A stretch of DNA of 41,249 nt from a virus (IMGVR_UViG_3300031825_000031:1-41249), one strand, 5' to 3'. Counted from the stretch's first letter, positions 1-8,438 are shown. The notes: generated by a model from the sequence alone, not told the origin. Translations and numbers: made by a program.

Positions 1-127
1 CGTTCAGCCTGATGAATGTTTGCGGTTTGATCAGAAGGAACGAAGCTGGTCCCGACGTCGTAAGAAGGTAGATTGGCGATGTTGATGCCGCTCTCCGCAT
101 AGCGCACGGCGCGGGTGTAATCAACCA
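1..127. repeat. Left copy of the 127-bp terminal direct repeat
   Basis: These 127 bases are identical to 41123-41249. The tape measure reading frame passes through the repeat without interruption when the two ends are joined. This is what an assembler leaves when it reports a circular molecule with a k-mer-sized overlap. A biological terminal repeat is possible but less likely. Confidence 0.97.
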
Positions 128-3100
128 GCGTGGCGAAGCGGCTGATATCCAGTGATTGCAGGCTGTCCGTAAGCGCATTGGTCTGCTCGCGTGCCTGCTG
201 GAAGGCCTGCACCAGCGACGGGAATGCAGCAGCGAGGTTTAGCCCTTCCTCGGTCGTGTAGTCGATGCTCTTTCCAAGATTGATTAGCTCCTGCACGGAT
301 CCAGGAATTTGCAGGTTGAGCGCACCGAACAGTTGCGCAAGATCGGCCTGCATCATGGATCGCTGTTCCGCCGGAGACACAATGCCGAACAGCGATCCCT
401 TCACGCCGCCTTTGATGGCGTCAATCGATTGAACGTACTGGTTGAAGCTATCGCGGATCGCGTAAAGCTCCGTGAATTGCTCGATGCCCGCCTGCGTCGT
501 CTTGTCGATGCCCTTCAATACTTCATCGAAGGCGTTCAGCGTTGCCGGAAGGCTGCCGCCGCCAGAACCAGCAAACGATGCAGTCAGGTTGTCGCGGGCG
601 TCAATCAGTACCTTGCCCATGGTCTTGAACGCATTGGCGGCCCCCACCAGACTGTTGACGAAGGCGATCAGGTTGTCGCCTGCCACGCCCGTCGCGCTTG
701 ACACCTTCGCGGCCTGGTTTACGGTCAGACCGAAACGCTCGGCAAGCTGCTCCTGTGCGCTGTTCAGGTTAATCGACGCCTGGATCATGTTCGTGACCTG
801 CGTTTTATCGGTCATGCCGTTAAAAAGTGCGCGGATGCCGTCTGGCAGCTTCGACATCTGAATAGCCTTGACCAGCTCCTGCCCCAGCACCTTGTTGATG
901 TATGTCTGAAAGTCTTCCTTCTTCGAAATCATGCTGTAGAAATTGCCGCCATCGAACGACGCGCCGAAGAAACCACGAGTGACGGTGCGGTTGCGATAAA
1001 TCGAATTTACCGAAACCTTATCATTTAACCCGAACGCCTTCAGCAGCGTGCCGAGCTGCGTTGCAAAGGCCTTGTTCAGTTCGTTGAGTGAAGAAGCAGC
1101 GCCGATGTCCTTTTTGCCGTACTTGCCAAAGGTGCCGGTGAATTCGCCAGCAGAGAAAGTGCCAGATGCTTGCGAGCCGACCATCGGCGGGCTTTTCTTG
1201 CCGAACAGGCCGCCGACGAATGAGCCGAGCGCGGAACCGATAGCCCCGCCAATCGGGCCGCCGACCGCGTAGCCAATACCTGCACCGATTCCGCTGGCAA
1301 TACCGCCCTTCACGTCACCAGACAAGATGCTGATCACCGAAGGAATGAACGGCGCGACCGATGCAATGGTGTTTGAATACTGGCCGATCCAGCCGCCGAC
1401 ATCTGAAAAGACGCCGCCCATATTGGCGACCGATGCGCCAAAGTCATTGATCGCGCCCACGAACAAGTTATTTGCAGCGTCAAATCCTTTGGTAACCACA
1501 TCAAACATGGACTTGATGCTTCCCATACCGAAACCACTGGAACCGCCCGCTGAACCTCCGAACTCGCCAGGCATGAGGCTAGCCATTGCTGACCCGGCTG
1601 TACCACCCGATACGGCCGCGCTGACGTTGATGATCCATTTCTTAATGGTCATCTGGTACAGCAGATCAAGCAGGCCATTTTTCAACGTATCGCGCAGGCG
1701 GTCAAATGCGGATTTCCCGCTGTCAAAGATACTGATAAAGGTATCGTGGGCGGTCTTCTCGATTGACTCCCACACCTTTTTTTGCTTGTCGAATTGCTGT
1801 TTGTAAATCTCCATACCGTAAAGACGTTTGAGGTCTTCCAACATGGATTCGACGGCGGCATGTGTGGCATCTGTGCCATCGTCCAAGCCGCGGATATAGG
1901 CCTCTTGGCGGTCGTATTCGAGCTGCATTTGCGCAAGGACACGCTTCTCATCGTCATAAATTAGCGCGACATTCAAATCCTCTTCCCGGCGCAGCATTTC
2001 GTCGGCGGACTTTGAAAGAATCGCGTCACGCGCTTCTGTTTGGGCACGTACGGCATCTTCAAGGAGGTTTTGCTGGTCGATTTCGCGCTCAATAGAATCG
2101 CCAAGGATTTCATGCCAGTAATTCTCTTGTTCCATTGCCCGGGCCAAGTCGATCCGAGCTTGCATGGCGGAACGGATTTCTTCCGGTATGCGCGGCATTA
2201 GGTCGAGTTGGCTTTGCAAAATATCAAGGTGGGTTTTTTCTACTCCGCCAAGTTTGAATATTTCATCAGCCAGGTCGCCGACCGAACGCATTTGTTCCTG
2301 CTGTATTTCAATTACCCTTTTCGCTGCTTCCGTTTCTCCTTTGCCTAATTTCTTTCGTTCGGCAGCGATGCCTTCCATAATTTGCGCGTACTGAGTCGCC
2401 GAGATAGCACCATCATCAAGAGCCTTTTTCGCTCTCTTTTGAAGATCATTCATCTTTTCGTATTCGGATGACGTGATGTGCAGGGTCTTGGCCAACTCAT
2501 CAAAAGCGGCTTTTTGCTTCTTCACGATTTCCGGCGTGTCGCCGATCTGCATCCCACTCAGGCCACCGAAGAACATCCCTTTTTTCAGGTTACCGAACAG
2601 GGCATCCTCTGGATTTTCTTTGCGCACGGTCGTGTTGCCGCCGCGACCGGATGCCTCTTTCAGCGCCATGCCGAGGCCGCTGATAAAGGACGAGAAGAAC
2701 GAAGAGCCGCCGACGGCCTTATCGATCTCGCCGATGGACAGGATCACTTCGTTCTTGAATACCTGCCATGCGCCGCCGATGGTTTGCACGTTCTTGGCCT
2801 GTTCGCGCAACGCTGACAGGTATTTCGAATCAGTGAAGGCCTTGGTCAGTTCATTCACGGTGATCTGGCCTTCACTGGCGAGGTTGCGCAGCTGGCCGAT
2901 GGGGATGCCCATGCTGGTCGCAAGCTGGCGCATCAGGTTCGGTGCGGCTTCCATGACCGCATTGAATTCCTCGCCGCGTAGCACGCCGGAGCCGAAGGCC
3001 TGTGAGAGCTGCAGCATGGCCGATGTGCTTTCGCCGACGCTGGCGCCGTTGACCTTCAGCGCCAGGGCGACGGTTTCGGTGACGGTCGCAACTTCCTGCT

Positions 3101-3539
3101 GGCTACGGTTGGCGTCACGCAGGGCCAGATTCAGCCGCGCGTATAACTTGGTTACGCCCTCGATTTCCGACTGTGCCACCTTGGCGATGCGCGTGGTATC
3201 AGCAAAGGCGGCGTTATATTCGTATTGCGTGCGCGTGGCATTGCGAATTTGCGCTGTCAGCTTGGTGTATTGATCGGCGGCAGCGACAAGCGCACGGCTT
3301 GCTTGCAGGGCTGAATACGCGATTCCAACAGCCCCGCCGAAACGGGCGACAGCAGCAGTCGAAAGGTCAGCCGATTTTCCGAGGCTGCCGATTTCCTTTG
3401 ACCCCTTGTTGACTGTCTTCCCGAGGTTATCCGCCTTGCGGGAAGCTTGGTCAGCAGAACGGCCGAGGGCATCGAGATCGCGGGCGCCGGCTTTTACGCC
3501 GGACGTATCGACGGAAATTCCAATCGCCTCTATGTCCAC
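1..3539 (-). CDS. Tape measure protein, N-terminal 1180 codons (continues at the right edge)
   Basis: This is the tail length-determining protein, which fills the tail tube and sets tail length. Reading starts at GTG 3539 (residues MDIEAIGISVDTSG), 6 bases after the stop of the upstream endonuclease; GGGAGGG lies about 11 bases upstream, and TTG 3542 is an alternative start. The frame runs open to base 1 and continues from 41122 to the stop at 40918, giving 1247 residues in all. The N-terminal part carries the alpha-helical tape measure domain (GVLRGEEFNAVMEAAP and following). A glycine-rich hydrophobic stretch with GxxxG spacing (IGAGIGYAVGGPIGGAIG, near residue 760) resembles the membrane-inserting segments of other tape measures. 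Its length and its position just after the frameshifted chaperones support the call. The break is only the linear cut of a circle. Confidence 0.95.
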   Translation of the reverse strand, partial: MDIEAIGISVDTSGVKAGARDLDALGRSADQASRKADNLGKTVNKGSKEIGSLGKSADLSTAAVARFGGAVGIAYSALQASRALVAAADQYTKLTAQIRNATRTQYEYNAAFADTTRIAKVAQSEIEGVTKLYARLNLALRDANRSQQEVATVTETVALALKVNGASVGESTSAMLQLSQAFGSGVLRGEEFNAVMEAAPNLMRQLATSMGIPIGQLRNLASEGQITVNELTKAFTDSKYLSALREQAKNVQTIGGAWQVFKNEVILSIGEIDKAVGGSSFFSSFISGLGMALKEASGRGGNTTVRKENPEDALFGNLKKGMFFGGLSGMQIGDTPEIVKKQKAAFDELAKTLHITSSEYEKMNDLQKRAKKALDDGAISATQYAQIMEGIAAERKKLGKGETEAAKRVIEIQQEQMRSVGDLADEIFKLGGVEKTHLDILQSQLDLMPRIPEEIRSAMQARIDLARAMEQENYWHEILGDSIEREIDQQNLLEDAVRAQTEARDAILSKSADEMLRREEDLNVALIYDDEKRVLAQMQLEYDRQEAYIRGLDDGTDATHAAVESMLEDLKRLYGMEIYKQQFDKQKKVWESIEKTAHDTFISIFDSGKSAFDRLRDTLKNGLLDLLYQMTIKKWIINVSAAVSGGTAGSAMASLMPGEFGGSAGGSSGFGMGSIKSMFDVVTKGFDAANNLFVGAINDFGASVANMGGVFSDVGGWIGQYSNTIASVAPFIPSVISILSGDVKGGIASGIGAGIGYAVGGPIGGAIGSALGSFVGGLFGKKSPPMVGSQASGTFSAGEFTGTFGKYGKKDIGAASSLNELNKAFATQLGTLLKAFGLNDKVSVNSIYRNRTVTRGFFGASFDGGNFYSMISKKEDFQTYINKVLGQELVKAIQMSKLPDGIRALFNGMTDKTQVTNMIQASINLNSAQEQLAERFGLTVNQAAKVSSATGVAGDNLIAFVNSLVGAANAFKTMGKVLIDARDNLTASFAGSGGGSLPATLNAFDEVLKGIDKTTQAGIEQFTELYAIRDSFNQYVQSIDAIKGGVKGSLFGIVSPAEQRSMMQADLAQLFGALNLQIPGSVQELINLGKSIDYTTEEGLNLAAAFPSLVQAFQQAREQTNALTDSLQSLDISRFATLVDYTRAVRYAESGINIANLPSYDVGTSFVPSDQTANIHQAE

Positions 3540-3544
3540 CAAAG

Positions 3545-4324
3545 CTAGAGCCCTCCCACGTTAGGCCAATTTTTACCTGTGATGATTGATCCCACAGATG
3601 TCTTGTCAAGCCCGAAAATTTCTCCCAACTTCCTGTAGGAAAGCCCTTGTAGTTTTCTCAACTGACGCATCTCAATCACTTGCGATTCAGTAACTTTTGC
3701 ATATGGGCATGGCTTGCTACGCTTGGCTTCTATAATCTTTGCCTTAACCGCTTCAGTTCTCGGCACGCCCTTCATAGATTTATATTCAACCTTTGAACGA
3801 TCCCATGATGGCTTGCCTTTTTTGGCAGCGCTTATCTTCGCTTTCGTTTCTTCGCTCATGGGCTTGCCAAAGGTGTGATGATTCTCGCCGCGACGCTGAG
3901 CAGCGAGTTCGAGCAGCTTTGCGTAACGTTCTGGATCGTTTTTGTGAACTGGCTTCCCCAACCTTTGCAGAGACATTTGTTTCCTACGCTCGGCGCTGTA
4001 CTCCACTACAGGCGGGCGCGTTACATCCTTTGAAATGTTGTAACCCTTGCCAGGGCATGCTGAATCGTAAAAATCCATAAGGGATTGCTCGTAGACCAGC
4101 AACATATCTGGTGAGCAAATAAGCACGGTTTCAAACTCAAATGCATCTTTACCGTGCTTATTCCATGCGCGCTGCAAAGTAATGGAATGGTGTTCGTTTC
4201 GGTTCAGTTCCCATACGTGCTGGTACGCGCGATTTTCAATGGCCTTGGACGAGCCAATATAGACCTTGCCATTTACACGATTAGTAATCCGGTAAATCCC
4301 ACAGGTCGTATTGACTCTTGCCAT
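3545..4324 (-). CDS. GIY-YIG homing endonuclease with NUMOD-type repeats
   Basis: A free-standing homing endonuclease of 259 residues. The N-terminal nuclease domain shows GIY at residues 9-11, YIG at 22-24, the catalytic-type Arg32 and a Glu in the YEQSL segment near 80. Two or more NUMOD3-like repeats follow (FGKPMSEETKAKISAAKKGK and a second degenerate copy). A C-terminal helix-turn-helix (LSYRKLGEIFGLDKTSVGSI) probably reads the DNA target. The start ATG directly abuts the TAG of the tail chaperone gene and has an AAAGGA ribosome site; the stop lies 6 bases before the tape measure GTG. The gene is visibly more AT-rich than its neighbours, as expected of a mobile intruder. It has no structural role in the tail. 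Confidence 0.93.
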   Translation of the reverse strand: MARVNTTCGIYRITNRVNGKVYIGSSKAIENRAYQHVWELNRNEHHSITLQRAWNKHGKDAFEFETVLICSPDMLLVYEQSLMDFYDSACPGKGYNISKDVTRPPVVEYSAERRKQMSLQRLGKPVHKNDPERYAKLLELAAQRRGENHHTFGKPMSEETKAKISAAKKGKPSWDRSKVEYKSMKGVPRTEAVKAKIIEAKRSKPCPYAKVTESQVIEMRQLRKLQGLSYRKLGEIFGLDKTSVGSIITGKNWPNVGGL

Positions 4325-5124
4325 CTACTTTTCCTTTGAATAGTCAGTTAATGCAAGGCGATCCAGCGTGCGGATCGCTTCCAGTTCAAACAGGCTCATG
4401 CGCATGCTGCGGTTATGGCAGAACGCGCTAATTTCCTGTTCGGTGATCGGGCATGCGGCCATGCCTATTTGCCGCGTGTTATGGAGTGAAATGAACCAAT
4501 CCCACAGGTACCCTAAGGCATCCGGGAACTCTGGAACTGAAGCGTTAATTTCGATGAGTTCAGCAGGTGGACGGCCTTTCATCCGCTCGACTACCTGCAG
4601 CGTTTCCAGCAGCGTCTTGCCGTCCTTGCCTACCTTGTTCAGCTTGGCGTCGGCCCTGAACTTGGCCTGTGCATAGTCGAGCAGCTCGGTCAGCTGCTCT
4701 TGATAAAATTTCCCGCGTCATCCGAGGCCGATACGATCTGATCGATCCAGTGCGGGTTGCGCACCAATGCGGCCTTGAGCAGTTCCTTGCTGAATTCCTG
4801 CTTGACGTTCTTCCAGCCGGTGACGCGTAGGATGGCGTCGTCGCGGGCCTGATCCGCGAGTTTTTCGACATCGATCTCGACATCCTTGCCGCGACGTTTT
4901 GCCATCTGCTCATCGCGTACCAGCTTATTGAGGCGAACCCGTTGCGCAGCCACCACGACATCAGAATGCTTGCCGATAATTGTCACAATCACACCCGTGC
5001 CGGTCGATCCGTCGGCATGCTTCAGTTCCAGGTCGTAGCCTTCTTCGGATTCGGCCACGGCGTCGAAAGCGGTAATGTCCAGCGGTGCGGTTTTGTTTTG
5101 CTTTTCCATTTTCGATTGCTCCAT
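4325..5124 (-). CDS. Tail assembly chaperone, -1 frameshift fusion (gpGT-type)
   Basis: This is the long form made when ribosomes slip -1 at 4705-4711 near the end of the upstream frame. It has 140 residues from the first frame and 126 from the second, 266 in all. The second frame begins YQEQLTELLDYAQAK immediately after the slip and runs open to the TAG at 4325. In lambda-like phages the short and long chaperones coat and fold the tape measure before tube polymerisation, and both are absent from the virion. The position between the tail tube and tape measure genes is the conserved one. An ATG inside the second frame (4582, MKGRPPAEL) could give a separate 85-residue protein, but it lacks the whole start of the extension. 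Family known, slippage inferred from sequence. Confidence 0.87.
4690..5124 (-). CDS. Tail assembly chaperone, short form (gpG-type)
   Basis: The unshifted product of 144 residues. It starts at MEQSKMEKQNKTAPLD and is mostly charged alpha-helical sequence, ending NFIKSS four codons past the slip site. It lies directly after the tail tube gene and a minus-strand hairpin and before the tape measure, which is the constant place of gpG-like proteins in long-tailed phages. Sequence identity between gpG families is low, so the call rests on position, size and the adjacent frameshift signal. Confidence 0.85.
   Translation of the reverse strand: MEQSKMEKQNKTAPLDITAFDAVAESEEGYDLELKHADGSTGTGVIVTIIGKHSDVVVAAQRVRLNKLVRDEQMAKRRGKDVEIDVEKLADQARDDAILRVTGWKNVKQEFSKELLKAALVRNPHWIDQIVSASDDAGNFIKSS
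4705..4711 (-). other. Programmed -1 frameshift slippery heptamer A-AAT-TTT
   Basis: On the minus strand the zero-frame codons are GGA AAT TTT ATC, so A|AAT|TTT fits the X-XXY-YYZ rule exactly and both tRNAs can re-pair after slipping back one base. The zero frame ends at TGA five codons later, while the -1 frame is open for 126 codons. Confidence 0.87.
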
Positions 5125-5156
5125 AAAAAATACCCGCCAGCACCATGCCAGCGGGT
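5125..5156 (-). terminator. Terminator-like hairpin between tail tube and chaperone genes
   Basis: Read on the minus strand, ACCCGC (5156-5151) pairs with GCGGGT (5137-5132), with a small inner GCA/TGC helix, and is followed by A then six T. It lies 50 bases past the tail tube stop, so it may lower the amount of downstream transcript relative to the abundant tube protein. Confidence 0.8.
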
Positions 5157-5205
5157 CATATGCCCAGGGCGAGCAAAAGCTGCTCAGATAAATCGATATG
5201 CCGTC

Positions 5206-6423
5206 TTATGCGGCTTGGCTGTCGTGCACCATGATCGTCGTGGCGTGGTTAGCCAGCGCAGCACCGCCGCCAGCGTTGTAAGTTGCCACGAACGAATAGG
5301 TGCGCTTGAGTCCGGTTTCTGCATCGTCCGGGGTCGAAGTGTTCAGCTTCAGCTCGGACAGGGTGAAGGTGACAAAATCGGCAGCAGCGGCCGTGCCAGC
5401 GGTGAGGGCCGAGATAATGCTGGTCTCGGTTTCATCGCGGAACAGGTCGGGGATGGTGCCGCCTTCAAAGTAGGCCGTGAACGAGCCGTTCACCATGACC
5501 TTGCCGCGGAACACGTCCGGGCGCAGGTTGGTACCGACCACACCATCAGCCGGCGAACCGTTGCCATTGATGCTGATGCTCAGGTCGGTGATGGTTGCCT
5601 GCGCGGTACCGCCTACATACAGCGCACCATTCGCAGCGGCCAGTACGTCGGTCGAGGTTTCGGCGGTCGGCGAAGTGAAATAGACGGTAGTGTCGTCAGT
5701 TTGGTCGAGCCCGATGGCGGTGAAATTAATCGTTGCGTTTCCGGTACCAGGCAGAGACAGGTCGGCTTGCGTAAATTTCACGTCCAGATTGCGCTCGGAG
5801 ATCGAGGCATCCGGGTACCACTCTTCGACAGTCCAATAGATGTCTGTATGGCCGGTTTCAGGAACGTAGGTGACCTTGCCGGGAACTGACACGGTGGCGG
5901 AAGCAATCGGGCCTTCTGCGGTCAGCGTGGAGCCGTTCAGCACAATCACCGTCAGCACCAGGGCAGTCACGCCGGTAACAAGCAGGTTCTTGTTCAGGTT
6001 GGCGGCGTTGAACGATCCGGCAGTAAGCCGCACGACCATGCCGATCTTGATGCCGTCGGTCAGGTAGGAGCCGGCGGCACGGGTGACAGTGTACGGGCCG
6101 GTTCCTGCAATCGTGATTGATGCGGCGGTGATCGCAGTAACCGCAGCGAAGTCGCGGCGAAGCACGGCAGAAAGCAGGTCGGCATAGGTGCCGGGAGACA
6201 GCAAGCCATTCAGCGAACCATTGACGGTCTTGACGCCGTGGCGGTTGCTCAGTAGTTGCTGCTTGGAGGTGATTTCCGAAGCGGTGTCATAGGTATCTTT
6301 CACCAGTTCAAAAATCGATTGTTCACGGCGCATAATCTGCCCGCCGGACGTGCCGGCGAGCGAGCCTTTTGCGCTCTGACGCTTAACTCGCGTCTGTTTG
6401 GATGTGCCTTGTGCGATAGTCAT
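5206..6423 (-). CDS. Major tail tube protein
   Basis: The main subunit of the long non-contractile tail, 405 residues. Translation is placed at ATG 6423 (MTIAQGTSKQTRVKRQ) because an AAGGAG ribosome site sits just upstream; an earlier in-frame ATG at 6456 has no such site and would overlap a hairpin. The sequence is rich in Thr, Ala, Gly and Val with alternating beta-strand patterns. A central insertion (roughly residues 85-190, many VTxVTxxLT strands) looks like an extra beta-sandwich domain, which is common in tube proteins displayed on the tail surface. Its place between the tail terminator and the chaperones, plus flanking hairpins before and after, fits a highly expressed gene. Confidence 0.85.
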   Translation of the reverse strand: MTIAQGTSKQTRVKRQSAKGSLAGTSGGQIMRREQSIFELVKDTYDTASEITSKQQLLSNRHGVKTVNGSLNGLLSPGTYADLLSAVLRRDFAAVTAITAASITIAGTGPYTVTRAAGSYLTDGIKIGMVVRLTAGSFNAANLNKNLLVTGVTALVLTVIVLNGSTLTAEGPIASATVSVPGKVTYVPETGHTDIYWTVEEWYPDASISERNLDVKFTQADLSLPGTGNATINFTAIGLDQTDDTTVYFTSPTAETSTDVLAAANGALYVGGTAQATITDLSISINGNGSPADGVVGTNLRPDVFRGKVMVNGSFTAYFEGGTIPDLFRDETETSIISALTAGTAAAADFVTFTLSELKLNTSTPDDAETGLKRTYSFVATYNAGGGAALANHATTIMVHDSQAA

Positions 6424-6439
6424 TTCATTTGCTCCTTGC

Positions 6440-6464
6440 AAAAAAAACCCGCACAAGGCGGGTT
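6440..6464 (-). terminator. Terminator-like hairpin upstream of the tail tube gene
   Basis: On the minus strand AACCCGC pairs with GCGGGTT around a 5-base loop and is followed by a run of eight T. It falls between the tail terminator stop and the ribosome site of the tube gene, so it could act as a partial terminator or an RNA-processing and stability element. Confidence 0.82.
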
Positions 6465-6491
6465 GTTGGACTACATAAATTTATGTGCTAT

Positions 6492-6899
6492 TTAGAGGCT
6501 GATATGCGCCTGGTAATAGATCGAAACAGGGATGCAGTAACGGTCGCCAAGCGGGAACCCACCGGCGACGGACGGCGTTCTGATCACAATCACGTTGATG
6601 CCGTCTTGCACCATCGTTGTGCCGCGCTTGAAGTGCGCTTTAATCAGTTCCGCACGGGCCTGCGCTGCGGCTGGGCCATTGCCGAGCGGATATTTCAGCG
6701 TCACCTGGAACACACCGACTTCGAGGTAGTTCTTCGCGCCCATTTCCGCGTTGTCGGGCTGTCCGGGGAGCAGAAAGCATTCTTGATAGGGCGTGCCGTT
6801 GACCGGCGCAAATGGAAAGTTTTCATAGGCGATGCTGACAGCCGGAGATAACGCGGCCAGTTTCGTTTCCAGCGCCTTTCTTATTGATGCAGTGCTCAT
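6492..6899 (-). CDS. Tail terminator / tail-head completion protein (DUF4128-like)
   Basis: A 135-residue protein starting MSTASIRKALETKLAAL. Proteins of this type (lambda gpU and DUF4128 families) form a hexameric ring that caps the tail tube and ends its growth. Recognisable features are the N-terminal helix with R-K-A-L-E, the YEN segment near residue 25, and the late strands GFPLGDRYCIPVSIYYQ. The start overlaps the stop of the preceding gp10-like gene by four bases, and the tail tube follows. Assignment is by size, position and overall pattern. Confidence 0.78.
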   Translation of the reverse strand: MSTASIRKALETKLAALSPAVSIAYENFPFAPVNGTPYQECFLLPGQPDNAEMGAKNYLEVGVFQVTLKYPLGNGPAAAQARAELIKAHFKRGTTMVQDGINVIVIRTPSVAGGFPLGDRYCIPVSIYYQAHISL

Positions 6900-7315
6900 G
6901 TCCTCTTAACCTCATTCGCAATTTGGCGCGCTACGCCGGAGAGTTCAGCCAAGGTGACGCGCACCATTCCGGCCGGAGCTTGCTGCGACCAGCCCTCGTA
7001 TTCCAGCCTGCGAGCATACGGAAGCGAATTGGTTACAAAAATTGTCCGTCCGTCCACCTTGATCGCCATGATCGCGGCCTGATTCGCGGCTATCGTGCTG
7101 GCGCCGCTCTTGTCGGTGAGCTTGTCGGTCTTGAGGTTCGGCGATCCATAGCCGACAAACCAGTTCGCCCGGAAGCGGCCGGTATCGACCGGTGATTTCA
7201 TGACCACGCGGCTCGAAATCTCAAGCACCAGTTTCTTGTAGAACAGTTGATGCTTGCCTTTGGCCTTTGCAATCCGCTTCGCCATGTTGGCGCGGAAACG
7301 GTCATTGGTTGCCAT
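6896..7315 (-). CDS. HK97 gp10-like neck / tail completion protein
   Basis: A 139-residue basic protein. The segment KSPVDTGRFRANWFVGYGSPN is typical of the HK97 gp10 family (minor tail or head-tail joining protein), as is the later LPYARRLEYEGWSQQAPAGMVRVTL. These proteins sit at the head-tail interface or on the first tail ring. The gene sits between the head-tail connector and tail terminator genes, its usual place. Confidence 0.87.
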   Translation of the reverse strand: MATNDRFRANMAKRIAKAKGKHQLFYKKLVLEISSRVVMKSPVDTGRFRANWFVGYGSPNLKTDKLTDKSGASTIAANQAAIMAIKVDGRTIFVTNSLPYARRLEYEGWSQQAPAGMVRVTLAELSGVARQIANEVKRT

Positions 7316-7318
7316 GCT

Positions 7319-7696
7319 CTACTTCCTAAGGTGCAGCTTGTGCAGGACGGCGGTTCCAGCAGGGGCCAGCGTCTTCACGTTGAGCACCGTCCAGGTATCG
7401 CTACCGAAAATCAGCAGGTCGTTCGTGACGGGGGCCACGGTGATGCCGGACGGTGCCAGCAGAAGGTATTTGTCGCCCTGCTGAATGGTGGAGCCGCCCG
7501 CAAAGTTGGTGCCGAGCTGGCGCTCGTTGAAATCGAGCAATGCGCCTTGGCCGGTGTAATCCGTGTTCGTGATTGTGTTCGAGCTGGTCGCCGGATCGTA
7601 TGCGCCTGGCGTCTGCTTGCGTAGCGTCACCGAGCGGCCGAACTTGGTCAGCAGTCGCAATGCGGTCGCGGCGGATTTGGTGTAGTCGAACGTCAC
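7319..7696 (-). CDS. Head-tail joining / neck protein
   Basis: A 125-residue protein. I start it at GTG 7696 (MTFDYTKSAATALRLL), which overlaps the stop of the upstream gene in a GTGA arrangement and has GAGGG about nine bases upstream. An in-frame ATG at 7783 lies inside that gene. The pattern RLLTKFGRSVTLRKQTPGAYDPATS is typical of small neck proteins that follow the head-tail adaptor. The body is beta-rich and ends in a basic LHKLHLRK. Confidence 0.75.
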   Translation of the reverse strand: MTFDYTKSAATALRLLTKFGRSVTLRKQTPGAYDPATSSNTITNTDYTGQGALLDFNERQLGTNFAGGSTIQQGDKYLLLAPSGITVAPVTNDLLIFGSDTWTVLNVKTLAPAGTAVLHKLHLRK

Positions 7697-7926
7697 TTGG
7701 AGCCCTCGATCTTGCGCTGTGCAATAGCAAACAATAGGTGAGCTTCCGCTCCAGATGAAGGTGACTTTCCAGCCAATCCGCATTCAACACGGCCATCGCC
7801 GCAATCAATCACCCAAGCCAGGTTGTGCGCATCCCCAAAATTTCCGCTTTCGATGCTATCCGCGAGGTTGCGAAGAGAGGTTGGGACATCTTCAACACCG
7901 CTTGCCGGAAATTGAACAACCTTCAC
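7693..7926 (-). CDS. Small conserved phage protein of unknown function
   Basis: 77 residues beginning at GTG 7926 (MKVVQFPASGVEDVPTS), overlapping the upstream stop in GTGA and the downstream start in the same way. The middle part (NLAWVIDCGDGRVECGLAG, then LLFAIAQRKIEG) is a compact alpha/beta pattern. I recognise similar small proteins from phages and prophages but know no role. It lies inside the neck gene block, yet its sequence does not look like a virion protein. Confidence 0.72.
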   Translation of the reverse strand: MKVVQFPASGVEDVPTSLRNLADSIESGNFGDAHNLAWVIDCGDGRVECGLAGKSPSSGAEAHLLFAIAQRKIEGSK

Positions 7927-8438
7927 GCCCGCACAACCTTGCGAAACGCCCCGCCCACCGAAGACAGCACCGGCAGCAGCATGTTATCGATGGCCCGGTA
8001 CTGCGTGTACTGCGAGCCGTAATCGGCATACTCAACTTCCAGCGAATCCACCTTCTCGCGCTTCACGCGCTGCTCGATGTCCGGCGCCAGTTCACCGGCC
8101 GCCGCCTTCAAGGCCAGTTCGGCGCAAGCGTTCTTGACGATCTGCGGCACGGAATCGCTGTCGTAGTAGGCGTAACCATAGCCGACATCTTCCAGCGGCA
8201 CGTCATAGCGCGGCCAGCTCAGTGCCTGCGTAGTTGTCTTGCGAATGCCAGCCCAGCGGCTGCGGTAGACCTGCTCCATATAGTCCGTGGCGCGGCGCAG
8301 GTCCTCTTCCTTTTGTGCAGTTGTCAGCGTGGCCCAGGTCGTGTTCCCGCGATTGCTGTGGTACGTGTCGGCATTAGCAACGCTGACGAAGCTCTCGGCG
8401 TCTACCAAGCCGGTGCCGTCTTCTACGGTGAGTGTCAT
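7923..8438 (-). CDS. Head-tail adaptor (DnaT-like / connector family)
   Basis: A 171-residue protein starting MTLTVEDGTGLVDAESFVSV. This family is often labelled 'putative DnaT-like ssDNA binding protein' in databases, but in phages its constant place between head and neck genes marks it as the adaptor that docks on the portal. The segments SFVSVANADTYHSNRGNTTW, LRRATDYMEQVYRSRWAG and LSWPRYDVP are characteristic. A ribosome site AGGAC precedes ATG 8438, and this ATG overlaps a TGA in the -1 frame of the upstream repeat protein gene. Confidence 0.83.
   Translation of the reverse strand: MTLTVEDGTGLVDAESFVSVANADTYHSNRGNTTWATLTTAQKEEDLRRATDYMEQVYRSRWAGIRKTTTQALSWPRYDVPLEDVGYGYAYYDSDSVPQIVKNACAELALKAAAGELAPDIEQRVKREKVDSLEVEYADYGSQYTQYRAIDNMLLPVLSSVGGAFRKVVRA

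Noticed and set aside
1-127. Biological direct terminal repeats of a virion with fixed ends
   Set aside because: The repeat interrupts nothing, lies inside the tape measure gene far from terminase, and its length equals a usual assembly k-mer; not excluded but unlikely.
4325-4582. An independent 85-residue gene as the main product
   Set aside because: The open -1 frame continues upstream to a perfect slippery site, so the frameshift fusion explains the whole open region better.
4942-5889. A 315-codon plus-strand open frame over chaperone and tail tube
   Set aside because: Antisense to two well-supported late genes, no ribosome site, no recognisable pattern.
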